Part shown: positions 23,011-31,981 of the stretch, piece after piece
How the letters are laid out: the number at the start of each line of letters is the position of its first letter
How positions within the stretch are numbered: the stretch's first letter is position 1
Source of the DNA: Eubacterium sp.
Lineage (GTDB): Bacteria > Bacillota > Clostridia > Lachnospirales > Lachnospiraceae
Direction: 5' to 3'
NCBI GenBank assembly: GCA_022769785.1
Contig: JALEIY010000109.1
Coordinates: 1 to 41,661, forward strand
Length of the DNA: 41,661 nucleotides
The notes under the pieces: generated by a model
What the model was told of the DNA's origin: nothing
Database searches by the model: none
The model's input: only the letters and a program-made list of their open reading frames with translations
Program-made: the position numbers and the translations under genes

Positions 23011-23604
23011 TCATACTTCTCTTTCCAGTTGTTTTTTATCTTCGATATAGTCAATATCCAAAAGCTCTGTTTCTGATTCCACGGGAATCTCTCGTACTTT
23101 ATCCGGATGGTTTTTTATAACCTGCTGTCCGCCCCGGTCTCCGGTAATGTTCAACAGTTCCGGATAATACTGTTTCGGAAATGCCGCCGGATTCCCTCTC
23201 CGCTTTCCATCGCTGCAAACATAAATGAAGTTTTCCCCCTTTTGGAGAGCCCCAATCATTTTGTGAAGCGTTTTTACAGATAATTCCGGCTGATCGCAAA
23301 CCATAAATACACAACCTGTTGTATCTTTCGCTGCTGTAATACCCAGTTTTAATGATTGGGAAATTCCTTTTTCTGAAGAATTATTATGAACAATTTCCAC
23401 TGAAGGACATTTTTTTCTGGCTATTTCTTCCACCGCCGGATAAGCCGTTACAAGAATAACCCTTTCTACTTTACTTTCCACAGCTTTTTGCAGTGCAATT
23501 TCAATCATGGGAATCCCTTTATATTCATCCAGCAGTTTATTTTTTCCGTAGCGGGTAGATTTTCCCGATGCCAGAAGAACCAGAGCAACCTTTTCTTTTA
23601 GCAT
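23011..23604 (-). CDS. Molybdenum cofactor nucleotidyltransferase (MocA/MobA-like)
   Basis: This 197-residue NTP-transferase has the signature [28 protein letters not shown] (a variant of LAAGxSxRMGxxK) at about 8-35, [10 protein letters not shown] at about 101 with the metal-binding Asp, and [23 protein letters not shown]. It probably forms molybdopterin cytosine dinucleotide for the adjacent XdhA. It overlaps the xdhA stop by 7 nt, which implies coupling. MobA (GMP transfer) is less likely given the xdh context, but the base specificity is inferred. Confidence 0.85.
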   Translation of the reverse strand: MLKEKVALVLLASGKSTRYGKNKLLDEYKGIPMIEIALQKAVESKVERVILVTAYPAVEEIARKKCPSVEIVHNNSSEKGISQSLKLGITAAKDTTGCVFMVCDQPELSVKTLHKMIGALQKGENFIYVCSDGKRRGNPAAFPKQYYPELLNITGDRGGQQVIKNHPDKVREIPVESETELLDIDYIEDKKQLEREV

Positions 23605-25892
23605 TTTTCTCTCAGACCCATAAACACCTGCTCACTTGTTATCGGCAGTGTTCGGAACCGAAGACCGGTTGCATTATAAACCGCATCTGCAATAGCAGGA
23701 CCCGGTGTATTAATTACAATTTCACCGATAGACTTTGCACCATATGGCCCGGTCGGTTCATAACTTGATTCGAAGTCCACACGAATCTGTCCCATATCCA
23801 GCCTTGTCGGTATTTTATAGGAAATAAAATTCCGGTTTTTCAGTTTTCCTTTTTGGGTATATTGAATATCTTCATATAAAGTCATGCCGATTCCCTGGAC
23901 GATACCGCCTTCCGACTGAATACGCGCCAGATTAGTATTAATCACAGTTCCACAATCCACTGCTGCCACATAATCCACAGGAGTAATTTTCCCTGTTTCC
24001 AAGTCAATTTCTATTTCTGCAGCGCCTGCCATAAACGGAGGTGGAGAAACGTTAGACGTATTGGACTCTGTCACTTCAATAATCTTACCGGAGCCGGCTT
24101 CAAGAGCAGTTACCAGGTTTGCCAGTTCCATAAAATTCTCCGGATGCTCTTTCTCAAAAATGAGCGCACCATCAAAATCTACCTGCCCCACTTCCAGTCC
24201 CATAAGGGCAGATGCTTCTTCACAGATACGTCTCCTCATCTGGTTACACGCTTTTACAACTGCCATTCCTGTTACATAAGTCGTACTAGAAGCATAGGAA
24301 CCACTGTCATATGGAGACTGGTCTGTGTCCACTCCCCGGACAACAATCTGATCATATTCACATCCCAGGCCGTCTGCCGCCATCTGTGCCAGAATCGTAT
24401 CACACCCGGTTCCCATATCAGAGCATCCAATCATGAGAGTATAAAAACCGTCATCATTCAGTTTAATCTGCACAGAACCCACATCGCAGTTATTAATACC
24501 GGAACTCTGCATGGCAAGAGCCATTCCGACCGCACGAACGGTATGTGGCCCGGTTTTTACAAATGGGTACTTGGCATCCCAGTCTATCATTTCCTTGACC
24601 CGGGCAACACACCGGTCAAGAGCACAGGAATTGGTTGTCTGCCCATAATAATTCGTCATCCGGTCACCTTCCCGAACCATATTGAGTTCCCGGAGTTTTA
24701 TCGGATCCATATTCATTTTATGAGCCAGCTCGTTTACTGCTGATTCAACGGCAAAGATTCCCTGTGTCGCTCCATATCCCCGGTAAGCTCCTGCCGAAAG
24801 GATATTGGTGTATACCACTTCGGACCGGAAACGAAATGCGGACAATTCACGATATAAGGAGATCGATTTTGTTCCGCTAAGGTCGACCGTTGTCGGACCA
24901 TGTTCACCGTAAGCACCAGTGTTGGAAATGGTATATAAATCAATCACCTTTATTTTTCCCGTTTCATCTGCGCCCAGACGAACACTCATCTGCATCTCAT
25001 GTCTTGGAGAACCATGTACAAAGCATTCTTCTCTGGTGAAAACAATTTTCGCAGGTTTTCCGGTTTTGTAAGTCACAAATGCTGGGAAAATCTCACAAAT
25101 TGAAGTCTGCTTTGCACCAAAACCTCCTCCGATTCGAGGTTTTACCACCCTTATCTGTGACTTGGAAATATTCAGTGCTCTAGCGATAATTCTCCTCAAA
25201 TGAAACGGTATCTGGGTAGATGAGATAATTTTTATTCTTCCGTAAATATCCAGGCTGGTATATGCGCAAAACGGCTCCATCATTGCCTGATTTACCGCTT
25301 TTGTATGATACACTTCCTCTACCTGATATTTACAGGACGCAAAAACTTTATCTACGTCTCCTTCTCCTCTGCACTGGGAAGCACAGAGATTTCTTTTCGG
25401 GTCGGTTCCCTGACCGTTTTTTGCCACATAATTGTCTTCCGGATGAAGAATGACAGGATTATCCTTTGCTTTTGTAAAATCAAGAACCGGTTCAAGAACC
25501 TCATAAGTCACCTTTATCAGCTTCATTGCTCTGTTTACGCAAGCCTCATCTTTTCCTGCAATGATTGCAACCGGATCTCCCATATATCGAAGATGCCGAT
25601 CCAGAATCAGACGGTCATCCGGGCTTGGTTCCGGAAAGGTCTGGCCTGCCTGGGTATATCTCTCAGACGGTACATCTTTATAAGTAAAAACAGCCTCAAT
25701 CCCAGGAACTTTTTTTGCATTATCCGTTTGAATCTCTGTAATTACAGCATGTGCATGAGGGCTTCGAAGAAGTCGGACGATAAGGCATTCAGAAGGAGCA
25801 ATATCATCCGTATAAACCGGACTGCCGGAAAGGAGAGCCCGGGCATCCTTTTTTACGATTCCTTTATTCACAAATTTTGTTTTTTCAAGCAT
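23598..25892 (-). CDS. xdhA: Xanthine dehydrogenase molybdenum-binding subunit
   Basis: This 764-residue large subunit of a molybdenum hydroxylase has an N-terminal aldehyde oxidase/xanthine dehydrogenase a/b hammerhead domain (about 15-125). A Mo-cofactor domain follows, with PRIGGGFGAKQT, an ILSAGAYRGYGATQG active-site loop and a C-terminal GPYGAKSIGEIVINTPGPA. The Glu in KSIGE corresponds to the catalytic glutamate. The yqeB and yqeC neighbours suggest a selenium-dependent form of the enzyme. It probably oxidises purines such as hypoxanthine or xanthine. The substrate is inferred from the xpt neighbour and family. Confidence 0.9.
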   Translation of the reverse strand: MLEKTKFVNKGIVKKDARALLSGSPVYTDDIAPSECLIVRLLRSPHAHAVITEIQTDNAKKVPGIEAVFTYKDVPSERYTQAGQTFPEPSPDDRLILDRHLRYMGDPVAIIAGKDEACVNRAMKLIKVTYEVLEPVLDFTKAKDNPVILHPEDNYVAKNGQGTDPKRNLCASQCRGEGDVDKVFASCKYQVEEVYHTKAVNQAMMEPFCAYTSLDIYGRIKIISSTQIPFHLRRIIARALNISKSQIRVVKPRIGGGFGAKQTSICEIFPAFVTYKTGKPAKIVFTREECFVHGSPRHEMQMSVRLGADETGKIKVIDLYTISNTGAYGEHGPTTVDLSGTKSISLYRELSAFRFRSEVVYTNILSAGAYRGYGATQGIFAVESAVNELAHKMNMDPIKLRELNMVREGDRMTNYYGQTTNSCALDRCVARVKEMIDWDAKYPFVKTGPHTVRAVGMALAMQSSGINNCDVGSVQIKLNDDGFYTLMIGCSDMGTGCDTILAQMAADGLGCEYDQIVVRGVDTDQSPYDSGSYASSTTYVTGMAVVKACNQMRRRICEEASALMGLEVGQVDFDGALIFEKEHPENFMELANLVTALEAGSGKIIEVTESNTSNVSPPPFMAGAAEIEIDLETGKITPVDYVAAVDCGTVINTNLARIQSEGGIVQGIGMTLYEDIQYTQKGKLKNRNFISYKIPTRLDMGQIRVDFESSYEPTGPYGAKSIGEIVINTPGPAIADAVYNATGLRFRTLPITSEQVFMGLREKC

Positions 25893-25895
25893 ATA

Positions 25896-26354
25896 CTAAC
25901 ACTCCTCTCCGATTCCAAAATATTTGAGAAGTGCCCGATATTGTCCCTGGTATCCGGTACACCGACAGAGATTTCCGGACAGATATTCTTTTATCTGCTG
26001 TCCACTTGGATGCGGAATCTCCCGCTTTAATGCAAGCACATTCATAATCAATCCCGGACTGCAATATCCGCACTGGTCGGCTCCTTCTTTCGCAAGATAT
26101 TGTGAAAACTCTGCGGCTTCCTCCTGTACTCCTTCAAGGGTGGTTACATGCTTGCCATTTGCTCTTGCTGCAGGGACACTGCAGGAAAGCACTGGTTTGC
26201 CTTCCAGCCAGACGGTACAAAGGCCACAGTTTCCTGTATCACATCCTCGTTTTACGCTCTTTAATCCCAGAGACCGAAGAAAATCAAGAAGAAGTGTGTC
26301 CGCCTGAATCTCAGCCTTCACCTTATTCTCATTAACCGTCATTTCTATTAACAT
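25896..26354 (-). CDS. xdhC: Xanthine dehydrogenase 2Fe-2S subunit
   Basis: This 152-residue iron-sulfur subunit has a plant-type ferredoxin domain with RGCDTGNCGLCTVWLEGKPVLSC (about 37-58) and a helical C-terminal domain with QCGYCSPG and NLCRCTGYQG (about 94-136). Together they bind two 2Fe-2S clusters, which carry electrons from the Mo site to FAD. It overlaps the xdhB stop by 7 nt and ends just before xdhA. Confidence 0.95.
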   Translation of the reverse strand: MLIEMTVNENKVKAEIQADTLLLDFLRSLGLKSVKRGCDTGNCGLCTVWLEGKPVLSCSVPAARANGKHVTTLEGVQEEAAEFSQYLAKEGADQCGYCSPGLIMNVLALKREIPHPSGQQIKEYLSGNLCRCTGYQGQYRALLKYFGIGEEC

Positions 26355-27154
26355 GGCGTTCCCTCCGTCTCCTCTTTTGAAATAACCTGAATCCCCCGTT
26401 CAATCAGTACTTCTGCAAGACACTGACGATATTCAGCACTTCCTCTCATGTTTGTTCCGTAATCTGCCATTGCTGCAATATTTTTTGCAAACTGTTTCCT
26501 TTGTTCCGGATTCTCCGGACAAGTCAGTTTTTCGCCACTATACAAAGCTGCTCTTTTCGGTCTTGCTCCAATTACCGCTTCCCAGACATCTCCCCGACAA
26601 ATCACTGCACAGGTCAGCGATGGAAAGTCCGTCTCTGTCATCCGAAAAGACTGATATGAAACTTTTCTGCCGTCCTTTTTTATGTAAATATGCGTTAAAA
26701 TATCCTCATCCAATGGCATTTTCACAAAATCATTTACAGGTACTCTGCCTCCGCGATATAATTCCACATAGCTGTCGCAGGCAAGAAATGCTGTAAGAAC
26801 ATCAGAAAAACCAAACCTTGGAAAAACACTTCCTCCAACGGTTGCACAGTTTCTAAACTGTACGCCTACAATATGTTTTACTGCTTCACGAAAAAGGCCA
26901 CCAAAATATCCGTTCAGACCAGAATGTGTCTCCAAATCCCGCAATGTCACCATACATCCTATTCGGAATCCCTCTTCATCTTCTTCAATCTGATGCAGTG
27001 GAAGAGCTGACAAGTCAATGGCATTTAAAATATTTCGATTCCCCATCTTCAGCCAGAGATTTCCACCGATTATGACGTTATTTCTGCTCTTTTTTTTCAG
27101 TTCATAAGCCTGTTCCAGAGAATCTGCCATTATGTAGTTTTTAATCGTGTACAC
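26348..27154 (-). CDS. xdhB: Xanthine dehydrogenase FAD-binding subunit
   Basis: This 268-residue FAD subunit has an IIGGNLWLKMGNRN dinucleotide-binding loop (about 24-37), FRNCATVGGSVFPRFGFSDV (the FAD-binding RNxxTxGG motif) and a C-terminal CO-dehydrogenase-flavoprotein-like domain. The track start at 27253 is rejected because a GTG at 27154 has AGGAGAATTGAT directly before it and opens YTIKNYIMADSLEQAYEL, the normal family N-terminus. It is the promoter-proximal gene of xdhB-xdhC-xdhA-mocA-xpt. Confidence 0.9.
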   Translation of the reverse strand: MYTIKNYIMADSLEQAYELKKKSRNNVIIGGNLWLKMGNRNILNAIDLSALPLHQIEEDEEGFRIGCMVTLRDLETHSGLNGYFGGLFREAVKHIVGVQFRNCATVGGSVFPRFGFSDVLTAFLACDSYVELYRGGRVPVNDFVKMPLDEDILTHIYIKKDGRKVSYQSFRMTETDFPSLTCAVICRGDVWEAVIGARPKRAALYSGEKLTCPENPEQRKQFAKNIAAMADYGTNMRGSAEYRQCLAEVLIERGIQVISKEETEGTPC

Positions 27155-27223
27155 ATCAATTCTCCTTTGTTTTTTCTTTGTATTATTTATCGACATTTTA
27201 ATTAATAATAATGATAATGTTTT

Positions 27224-27252
27224 ATTATACAGGAATCTACAGATTATTTCCA
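27224..27252 (-). promoter_or_regulatory. Candidate promoter of the xdh operon
   Basis: On the minus strand TGGAAA and TATAAT are separated by 17 nt, about 65 nt upstream of the xdhB GTG. No purine riboswitch fold was seen in the leader. Confidence 0.45.
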
Positions 27253-27267
27253 TATAAAAAACTCTAT

Positions 27268-27894
27268 TTATTTTAATGAAAAATACTTTATTATTTCCGG
27301 GCTGATAAATCCTTCAGAATAACACCCAAGTGCAAACAGGAATAGACAAACCAACGCTACAATAACCTTATACTCTAAAATTTTACTGTTTTTTGCCATA
27401 TATCCGTGATTCCCATGATTTACCCGATATATCTGTGCCGGCGGCGTTTTCCGAAACAAATAAATATATACCATAACAAGCATCAGGCCATAAAAAATGT
27501 AATGTGGAAATAAAAAAAGCATCCCACGAAACATTCCGGACCATCCATATCGAATGACCATTACAGAAACAAATGTACCAACCATAAATGAAACAAAAAA
27601 ATCCAATACACAATATACAATATATGGTGAAAACAGAAGCATACATATAAAGAAGAGAAAAATCTGCCGTAATCTCACAAGAAGAACATAGGAAAAAAAA
27701 GTCCCGGTATCCGGATTATCCAGAGAATTCACATACTCTGTAAATCCCAAAAGATCTGAGGCTCTGAATAATCCCGTTTTTATTGCCGTATTTATTAAGA
27801 TTGCCCCTGCCAGCAGCCCGATTATATATAAAACCGCCAGGAAACGTTTTCCCTCAATCGTATAATACATATTTCTCCGATGCCATCTTGGCAT
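27268..27894 (-). CDS. SpoIIM-like (DUF95) integral membrane protein
   Basis: This 208-residue protein has about five hydrophobic segments: LAVLYIIGLLAGAILINT, a VLLVRLRQIFLFFICMLL pair, an IVYCVLDFFVSFMVGTFVSVM run, IFYGLMLVMVYIYLF, and IVALVCLFLFALGCY near the C-terminus. Length, topology and the N-terminal RFLAVLYIIGLLAGAIL pattern fit the stage II sporulation protein M family. In B. subtilis that protein acts in forespore engulfment with SpoIID and SpoIIP. No such partners are seen here. An alternative start at 27870 has GGAGAAAT. Homology is judged by eye, so the call is moderate. Confidence 0.6.
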   Translation of the reverse strand: MPRWHRRNMYYTIEGKRFLAVLYIIGLLAGAILINTAIKTGLFRASDLLGFTEYVNSLDNPDTGTFFSYVLLVRLRQIFLFFICMLLFSPYIVYCVLDFFVSFMVGTFVSVMVIRYGWSGMFRGMLFLFPHYIFYGLMLVMVYIYLFRKTPPAQIYRVNHGNHGYMAKNSKILEYKVIVALVCLFLFALGCYSEGFISPEIIKYFSLK

Positions 27895-27915
27895 CCAGCC
27901 CCCTTTTCAATCGCT

Positions 27916-28018
27916 TTCAAGAACGCCTCGGCGTTCTGCTGTGAGATGCGCGTCATGCCTTAGCATGACAAATTTCAAATGCGCATCTTAAGCAATTCGC
28001 CGGAGGCTCAATATTTCA
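27916..28018 (+). repeat. 104-bp dispersed structured repeat, copy 2
   Basis: It is nearly identical to 11517-11620, with one gap and about seven substitutions, and contains the same nested hairpins. The palindromic core that follows copy 1 is missing here. The sequence after CAATATTTCA is unrelated AT-rich DNA. It lies between the SpoIIM-like gene and the rny terminators, and no gene is present in the stretch 27895-28224. Confidence 0.8.
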
Positions 28019-28093
28019 TTCATATTTAATATATTCACCACGTCTTCTTTCTATTACCAGAAAGGATATAAAAAGCCTTCCGAACGCAAAAAT

Positions 28094-28127
28094 GCCGCTT
28101 TACAATCAAATTCGATTATAAAGCGAC
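28094..28127. terminator. Intrinsic terminator downstream of rny (distal)
   Basis: A 14-bp stem, GCCGCTTTACAATC with GATTATAAAGCGAC, has a T run after it in both directions (ATTTTT on minus, CTCTTTT on plus). The two non-Watson-Crick pairs are G-T wobbles on the minus strand, consistent with minus-strand RNA. Confidence 0.65.
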
Positions 28128-28143
28128 ACTCTTTTACATATGT

Positions 28144-28179
28144 ACAAAAGGGCTGCCAGCTTATCGCAGCCTCTTTTGT
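28144..28179. terminator. Intrinsic terminator of rny (proximal)
   Basis: ACAAAAG(G)GCTGC pairs with GCAGCCTCTTTTGT around a short loop, with T-rich 3' arms in both directions. It lies 45 nt after the rny stop, in tandem with the distal hairpin. Confidence 0.65.
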
Positions 28180-28224
28180 GTATTGTATAACGGTTACCCG
28201 TCATCATATCAGGTATTTTGATCA

Positions 28225-29778
28225 TTACTTCGCATAGGAAATTGATCTGGATTCACGAATGACATTGACTTTAATCTGTCCCGGGTAATCGAGTTCACTC
28301 TCGATTTGTTTTGAAATATCCCTGGATAATAAAATCATGTCCGCATCACTTACCTGCTCAGGAACTACCATTACACGAATTTCTCTACCTGCCTGAATGG
28401 CAAAAGTCTTATCAACACCTTTAAAGGAATCAGCGATTTCTTCCAGCTGTTTCAATCTCGTTGTGTACGTCTCCAATGTTTCTCGTCTGGCACCAGGTCT
28501 TGCCGCTGAAATAGTATCTGCGGCTTGTACGATGCAGGCAATCAGACTGGTTGGTTCCACATCACCATGATGAGACTCCACAGCGTTTATTACGACCTGA
28601 GATTCTTTGTATCTCTTACATAAGTCCACACCTATTGAAATATGAGAACCTTCCATTTCATGATCCACGGATTTACCGATATCATGTAACAGACCGGCTC
28701 TTTTTGCCAAACGTACATCTTCCCCAATCTCTCCAGCAAGAAGGCCCGACAACTGAGCCACCTCAATGGAATGTTTCAAAGCATTCTGGCCATAGCTTGT
28801 TCGATATTTCATCTTTCCAAGCAGACGAACCAGTTCGGGACGAATGCCGTGCACACCGACCTCAAGGACGGCTGCCTCTCCTTCTTCCCTCATAATCTGT
28901 TCTACTTCATTCTGGGCCTTTTCAACCATCTCTTCAATTCTTGCCGGATGAATTCTTCCGTCAACGATCAGCTTTTCAAGTGCAATCCTGGCCACTTCTC
29001 TTCTGACCGGATCAAAACTTGATAAAATAACCGCTTCCGGAGTATCATCAATAATCAAATCAACACCAGTTAATGTCTCAAGGGTACGGATATTACGGCC
29101 TTCTCGTCCGATAATCCTTCCTTTCATTTCATCATTTGGCAACTGAACTAAAGAAATTGTTGTCTCAGCCACGTGATCCGCCGCACATTTCTGAATTGCC
29201 GTCACGACATATTCTTTGGCTTTCTTGGCTGCTTCTTCCTTGGCTCTGGTTTCCATTTCCTTCACCATCACAGCCATCTCACGTTTTACATCATCTTCGA
29301 CAGTTTTAAGCAGATAATCTTTTGCTTGTTCAGAGGTCAATCCTGAAATTCTTTCCAGTTCCTGCAGACGTTTTGCGTGCAATTCCTCAACCTTTGCCTT
29401 TTGTTTGTCAAGAGCACTTTCCTTATGAGCAATGGACTGTTCTTTTTTCTCCAGGGCTTCCGCCTTACGATCAAGAACTTCTTCCTTGTTCAGGACTCGC
29501 TTCTCATACTTCTGAAGCTCGGCTCTTCTCTCTCTGCTCTCTTTCTCGAAGTCATTTTTTGCCTTGAGTGACTCTTCTTTTGCTTCCAGTAACGCTTCTC
29601 TCTTTTTAGATTCCGCTGTCTTAAGAGCATCATCAATAATCTCTCTGGCCTTCTGCTCTGCGCTTCCCACTTTAGCATCTGAAACCTTTTTGTGATAATT
29701 CAGGGTGATAAAGTATACAACCACAGCAGTTAAAACGACTGCAGCGAGAACGGCAATGATGGTTGTTCCCAAACTCAT
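28225..29778 (-). CDS. rny: Ribonuclease Y
   Basis: This membrane-anchored endoribonuclease initiates mRNA decay. The 517-residue order is textbook: one N-terminal transmembrane helix (about 5-26), a long charged coiled coil (about 30-200, rich in AEALEKKE-type repeats), a KH domain with [28 protein letters not shown], and an HD domain with [20 protein letters not shown]. The C-terminal domain ends [38 protein letters not shown] precedes the ATG, with a strong promoter upstream and two terminators downstream. It is a single-gene unit. Confidence 0.97.
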   Translation of the reverse strand: MSLGTTIIAVLAAVVLTAVVVYFITLNYHKKVSDAKVGSAEQKAREIIDDALKTAESKKREALLEAKEESLKAKNDFEKESRERRAELQKYEKRVLNKEEVLDRKAEALEKKEQSIAHKESALDKQKAKVEELHAKRLQELERISGLTSEQAKDYLLKTVEDDVKREMAVMVKEMETRAKEEAAKKAKEYVVTAIQKCAADHVAETTISLVQLPNDEMKGRIIGREGRNIRTLETLTGVDLIIDDTPEAVILSSFDPVRREVARIALEKLIVDGRIHPARIEEMVEKAQNEVEQIMREEGEAAVLEVGVHGIRPELVRLLGKMKYRTSYGQNALKHSIEVAQLSGLLAGEIGEDVRLAKRAGLLHDIGKSVDHEMEGSHISIGVDLCKRYKESQVVINAVESHHGDVEPTSLIACIVQAADTISAARPGARRETLETYTTRLKQLEEIADSFKGVDKTFAIQAGREIRVMVVPEQVSDADMILLSRDISKQIESELDYPGQIKVNVIRESRSISYAK

Positions 29779-29832
29779 ATCTACAGGAGCACCTCCTTAT
29801 TTAGTTTTTATTATACAAAGTATAACGTATAA

Positions 29833-29861
29833 ATTTTAAACTTTTTTTAGCAAAATGTCAA
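29833..29861 (-). promoter_or_regulatory. Sigma-A promoter of rny
   Basis: On the minus strand a perfect -35 TTGACA and a -10 TAAAAT are 17 nt apart, about 55 nt before the rny start. The TGA inside the -35 is also the stop codon of the small ORF upstream. A second -10-like TATAAT lies closer to the gene. Confidence 0.75.
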
Positions 29862-29998
29862 GCATTAATTACTTTTATTGTATAAAGTGCACAGACTGTA
29901 TTGATAATCGTGCTTTCATTCTTACAATTCTCACACAGTTTTTGTTTTTCTGAAAATGACAAAGGTTTCAATAAAGAAAAATACTCTTCTTTATTCAT
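29858..29998 (-). CDS. Possible 46-residue CxxC protein
   Basis: This small frame follows recX: MNKEEYFSLLKPLSFSEKQKLCENCKNESTIINTVCALYTIKVINA. It has a C-E-N-C pair, a plausible amphipathic N-terminus and normal composition. The ribosome binding site is weak, and the track's longer version starts inside recX. It ends in the rny -35 box. It could be a real small gene or a chance frame. No family was recognised. Confidence 0.3.
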   Translation of the reverse strand: MNKEEYFSLLKPLSFSEKQKLCENCKNESTIINTVCALYTIKVINA

Positions 29999-30020
29999 GG
30001 AAATTACAGGAACCACACTT

Positions 30021-30638
30021 TTAATCCTCTTTGTCCTCCAGAATTCTTTCCAGGGTTTCCATAACCAGGCTGCCTGCATATCCTTTTCTGTAAAAATGAG
30101 CACACACTTTCTGCCTGGCTTCCCTGTTCATCTCAGGATATTTCCGGATATATTTCTCTATCTGTTCCCGGATATCTTCTCCCTTCTGCTCTCCTTCTTC
30201 CGCAAAAACCTGCTCCAGAACCTCTTCCGGGATTCCCTTTTTCTTAAGCTCTGACCGAATCAGCCGATAGCTTTTTCTTTTCTTTTTATTACGAATATAA
30301 TCCGAAGCATAACGATAATCATTCACATAACCAAAAGAGCGGAGGTACTCCATCGTCTCTTCAAGAGAAATGCTGTCTGTCATGGACTGTTCCAGCTTCT
30401 GACGAAGTTCCTGTTCTGTCTTATCCTGCTTTACCAGAATCCCCATGGCTCTTTTTTTGGCACGGGGCAGGGCACATGTTTTCCGTATCTGCGTCAGCTC
30501 CTCTTCTGTCACCTGCTTCCCGTCCTCAAGTTTATACCTTCGTACCTCACCAGGATAAAGATAAAAGCCTTCACATAATTCCGGGTCCACATATATTTTC
30601 CGTCCTTTGGTCTCACATAGACTGATTTGATACATCAT
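30021..30638 (-). CDS. recX: Regulatory protein RecX
   Basis: RecX binds and modulates RecA filaments. The 205-residue sequence has the three-repeat helical layout of the family, with KKRAMGILVKQDKTEQELRQKLEQ, YLRSFGYVNDYRYASDYIRNKKKRKSYRLIRSELKKKGIPEEVL and the C-terminal KVCAHFYRKGYAGSLVMETLERI. It starts 5 nt after the recA stop, so the two genes are co-transcribed under the same SOS control. The alternative start one codon later is equally possible. Confidence 0.92.
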   Translation of the reverse strand: MMYQISLCETKGRKIYVDPELCEGFYLYPGEVRRYKLEDGKQVTEEELTQIRKTCALPRAKKRAMGILVKQDKTEQELRQKLEQSMTDSISLEETMEYLRSFGYVNDYRYASDYIRNKKKRKSYRLIRSELKKKGIPEEVLEQVFAEEGEQKGEDIREQIEKYIRKYPEMNREARQKVCAHFYRKGYAGSLVMETLERILEDKED

Positions 30639-30643
30639 GAGAA

Positions 30644-31717
30644 TTATTCTTCCTCTTCTCCATGAATGTCTGTTCCGGAAGCTTCCGTTGAAGGTGCAGA
30701 CGCATTCTTCGCTAGAACATCCTCCGGCAGATTATAAAATGCTCTTACTTTATTTTCCACATCCTGCATTACCTCCGGATGCTCTCTTAAATATTTTTTG
30801 GCATTTTCTCTTCCCTGCCCAATCTTTGCTCCATTATAGGCATACCAGGAACCACTTTTATTAACCGCATTCACTTTCACACCAAGATCAAGTAAATCTC
30901 CATCACGGGAAATCCCCTGTCCGAACATAATATCAAACTCTGCTTCACGGAACGGAGGTGCCACTTTATTTTTAACCACTTTTACCTTTGTATGGTTTCC
31001 GATAATCTCTCCGCCCTGCTTAATGGCTTCCACCCGACGGACATCAAGACGAACCGAAGAATAGAACTTAAGGGCACGTCCTCCGGTTGTCGTCTCCGGA
31101 TTACCAAACATGACACCCACTTTCTCCCTCAGCTGGTTGATAAATACCACAACACAGTTGGATTTATTAATCACTGCCGTAAGCTTTCTCATAGCCTTTG
31201 ACATAAGACGTGCATGAAGTCCAACTTGCAAATCATCCATATCTCCGTCAATCTCCGCCTTCGGGACGAGGGCAGCCACAGAGTCAATAATGATAATATC
31301 CAGAGCGCCGGAACGAATCATCGTCTCCGCAATCTCGAGGGCCTGTTCACCATGATCCGGCTGGGAAATATAAAGATTATCAATATCTACTCCAATCTTC
31401 TTTGCATACTGTGGGTCAAGGGCATGCTCCGCATCAATAAACCCGGCAATACCATCCCTCTTTTGTACTTCTGCAATCATATGAAGAGCCACTGTTGTTT
31501 TACCACTTGATTCCGGGCCATAGATTTCGACAATTCTTCCCCTCGGAACTCCGCCGACACCAAGAGCCACATCCAGACTGATGGAACCCGTCGGGATTGC
31601 CTCCACGTTAATCTGCGCAGAAGTATCCCCCAGCTTCATAACGGAGCCCTTTCCAAAATTTTTTTCGATTGCTGCCACAGCATTATTAAGCGCTGTTATC
31701 TTCTCTTCTTTTACCAT
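30644..31717 (-). CDS. recA: Recombinase A
   Basis: This is the strand-exchange recombinase and the co-protease for LexA. The 357-residue protein has [40 protein letters not shown] (Walker A, about 67-74), [18 protein letters not shown] (Walker B), [30 protein letters not shown] (loop L2 region) and a disordered acidic tail ending HGEEEE. AAAGGATATGG precedes the ATG. Tandem LexA-like boxes overlap its promoter. Confidence 0.98.
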   Translation of the reverse strand: MVKEEKITALNNAVAAIEKNFGKGSVMKLGDTSAQINVEAIPTGSISLDVALGVGGVPRGRIVEIYGPESSGKTTVALHMIAEVQKRDGIAGFIDAEHALDPQYAKKIGVDIDNLYISQPDHGEQALEIAETMIRSGALDIIIIDSVAALVPKAEIDGDMDDLQVGLHARLMSKAMRKLTAVINKSNCVVVFINQLREKVGVMFGNPETTTGGRALKFYSSVRLDVRRVEAIKQGGEIIGNHTKVKVVKNKVAPPFREAEFDIMFGQGISRDGDLLDLGVKVNAVNKSGSWYAYNGAKIGQGRENAKKYLREHPEVMQDVENKVRAFYNLPEDVLAKNASAPSTEASGTDIHGEEEE

Positions 31718-31794
31718 AATCCATATCCTTTCTGTCTATACAAACGCAAAATACCTGAAAAATTCTGCTTTCTTTCCTGTATTAATATGATCTA

Positions 31795-31823
31795 AGAATA
31801 ACATAATCTCTCAAAAAAAACAA
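31795..31823 (-). promoter_or_regulatory. recA promoter
   Basis: On the minus strand TTGTTT and TATTCT are 17 nt apart, about 70 nt upstream of recA. The -35 overlaps the proximal LexA-like box. Confidence 0.55.
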
Positions 31824-31844
31824 GTGTTCTCGAAAATTTGTTCG
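31817..31844 (-). promoter_or_regulatory. Two adjoining LexA (SOS) box-like sites upstream of recA
   Basis: On the minus strand CGAACAAATTTTCG (31831-31844) and AGAACACTTGTTTT (31817-31830) lie end to end. Both approximate the Gram-positive SOS box CGAACN4GTTCG, each with one or two deviations per half-site. Their placement over the recA -35 is what repression by LexA requires. Confidence 0.6.
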
Positions 31845-31884
31845 AAATAATCTTTGTAATTCCCATTTGTTTTCACACAAAAAA

Positions 31885-31920
31885 TCTGCCGACTCGAAAA
31901 ATATCTTTTGTGCCGGCAGA
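31885..31920 (-). terminator. Intrinsic terminator of the dfrA-queF operon
   Basis: TCTGCCG pairs with CGGCAGA over a 22-nt loop and is followed by six T on the minus strand, about 60 nt after the queF stop. Confidence 0.65.
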
Positions 31921-31981
31921 AACCTGTTTTGTCCATCCGGTATACAACGTCCGGAAAAGGAATCTTATCTTAAATAGTACA

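Noticed and set aside
25305-26030. Plus-strand ORF of 241 codons opposite xdhA and xdhC
   Set aside because: It is antisense to two strongly conserved genes, has no ribosome binding site, and its composition is that of a shadow frame.
27154-27230. Purine riboswitch in the xdhB leader
   Set aside because: The leader is short and A/T-only in places. The conserved purine-aptamer core and the loop sequences were not found.
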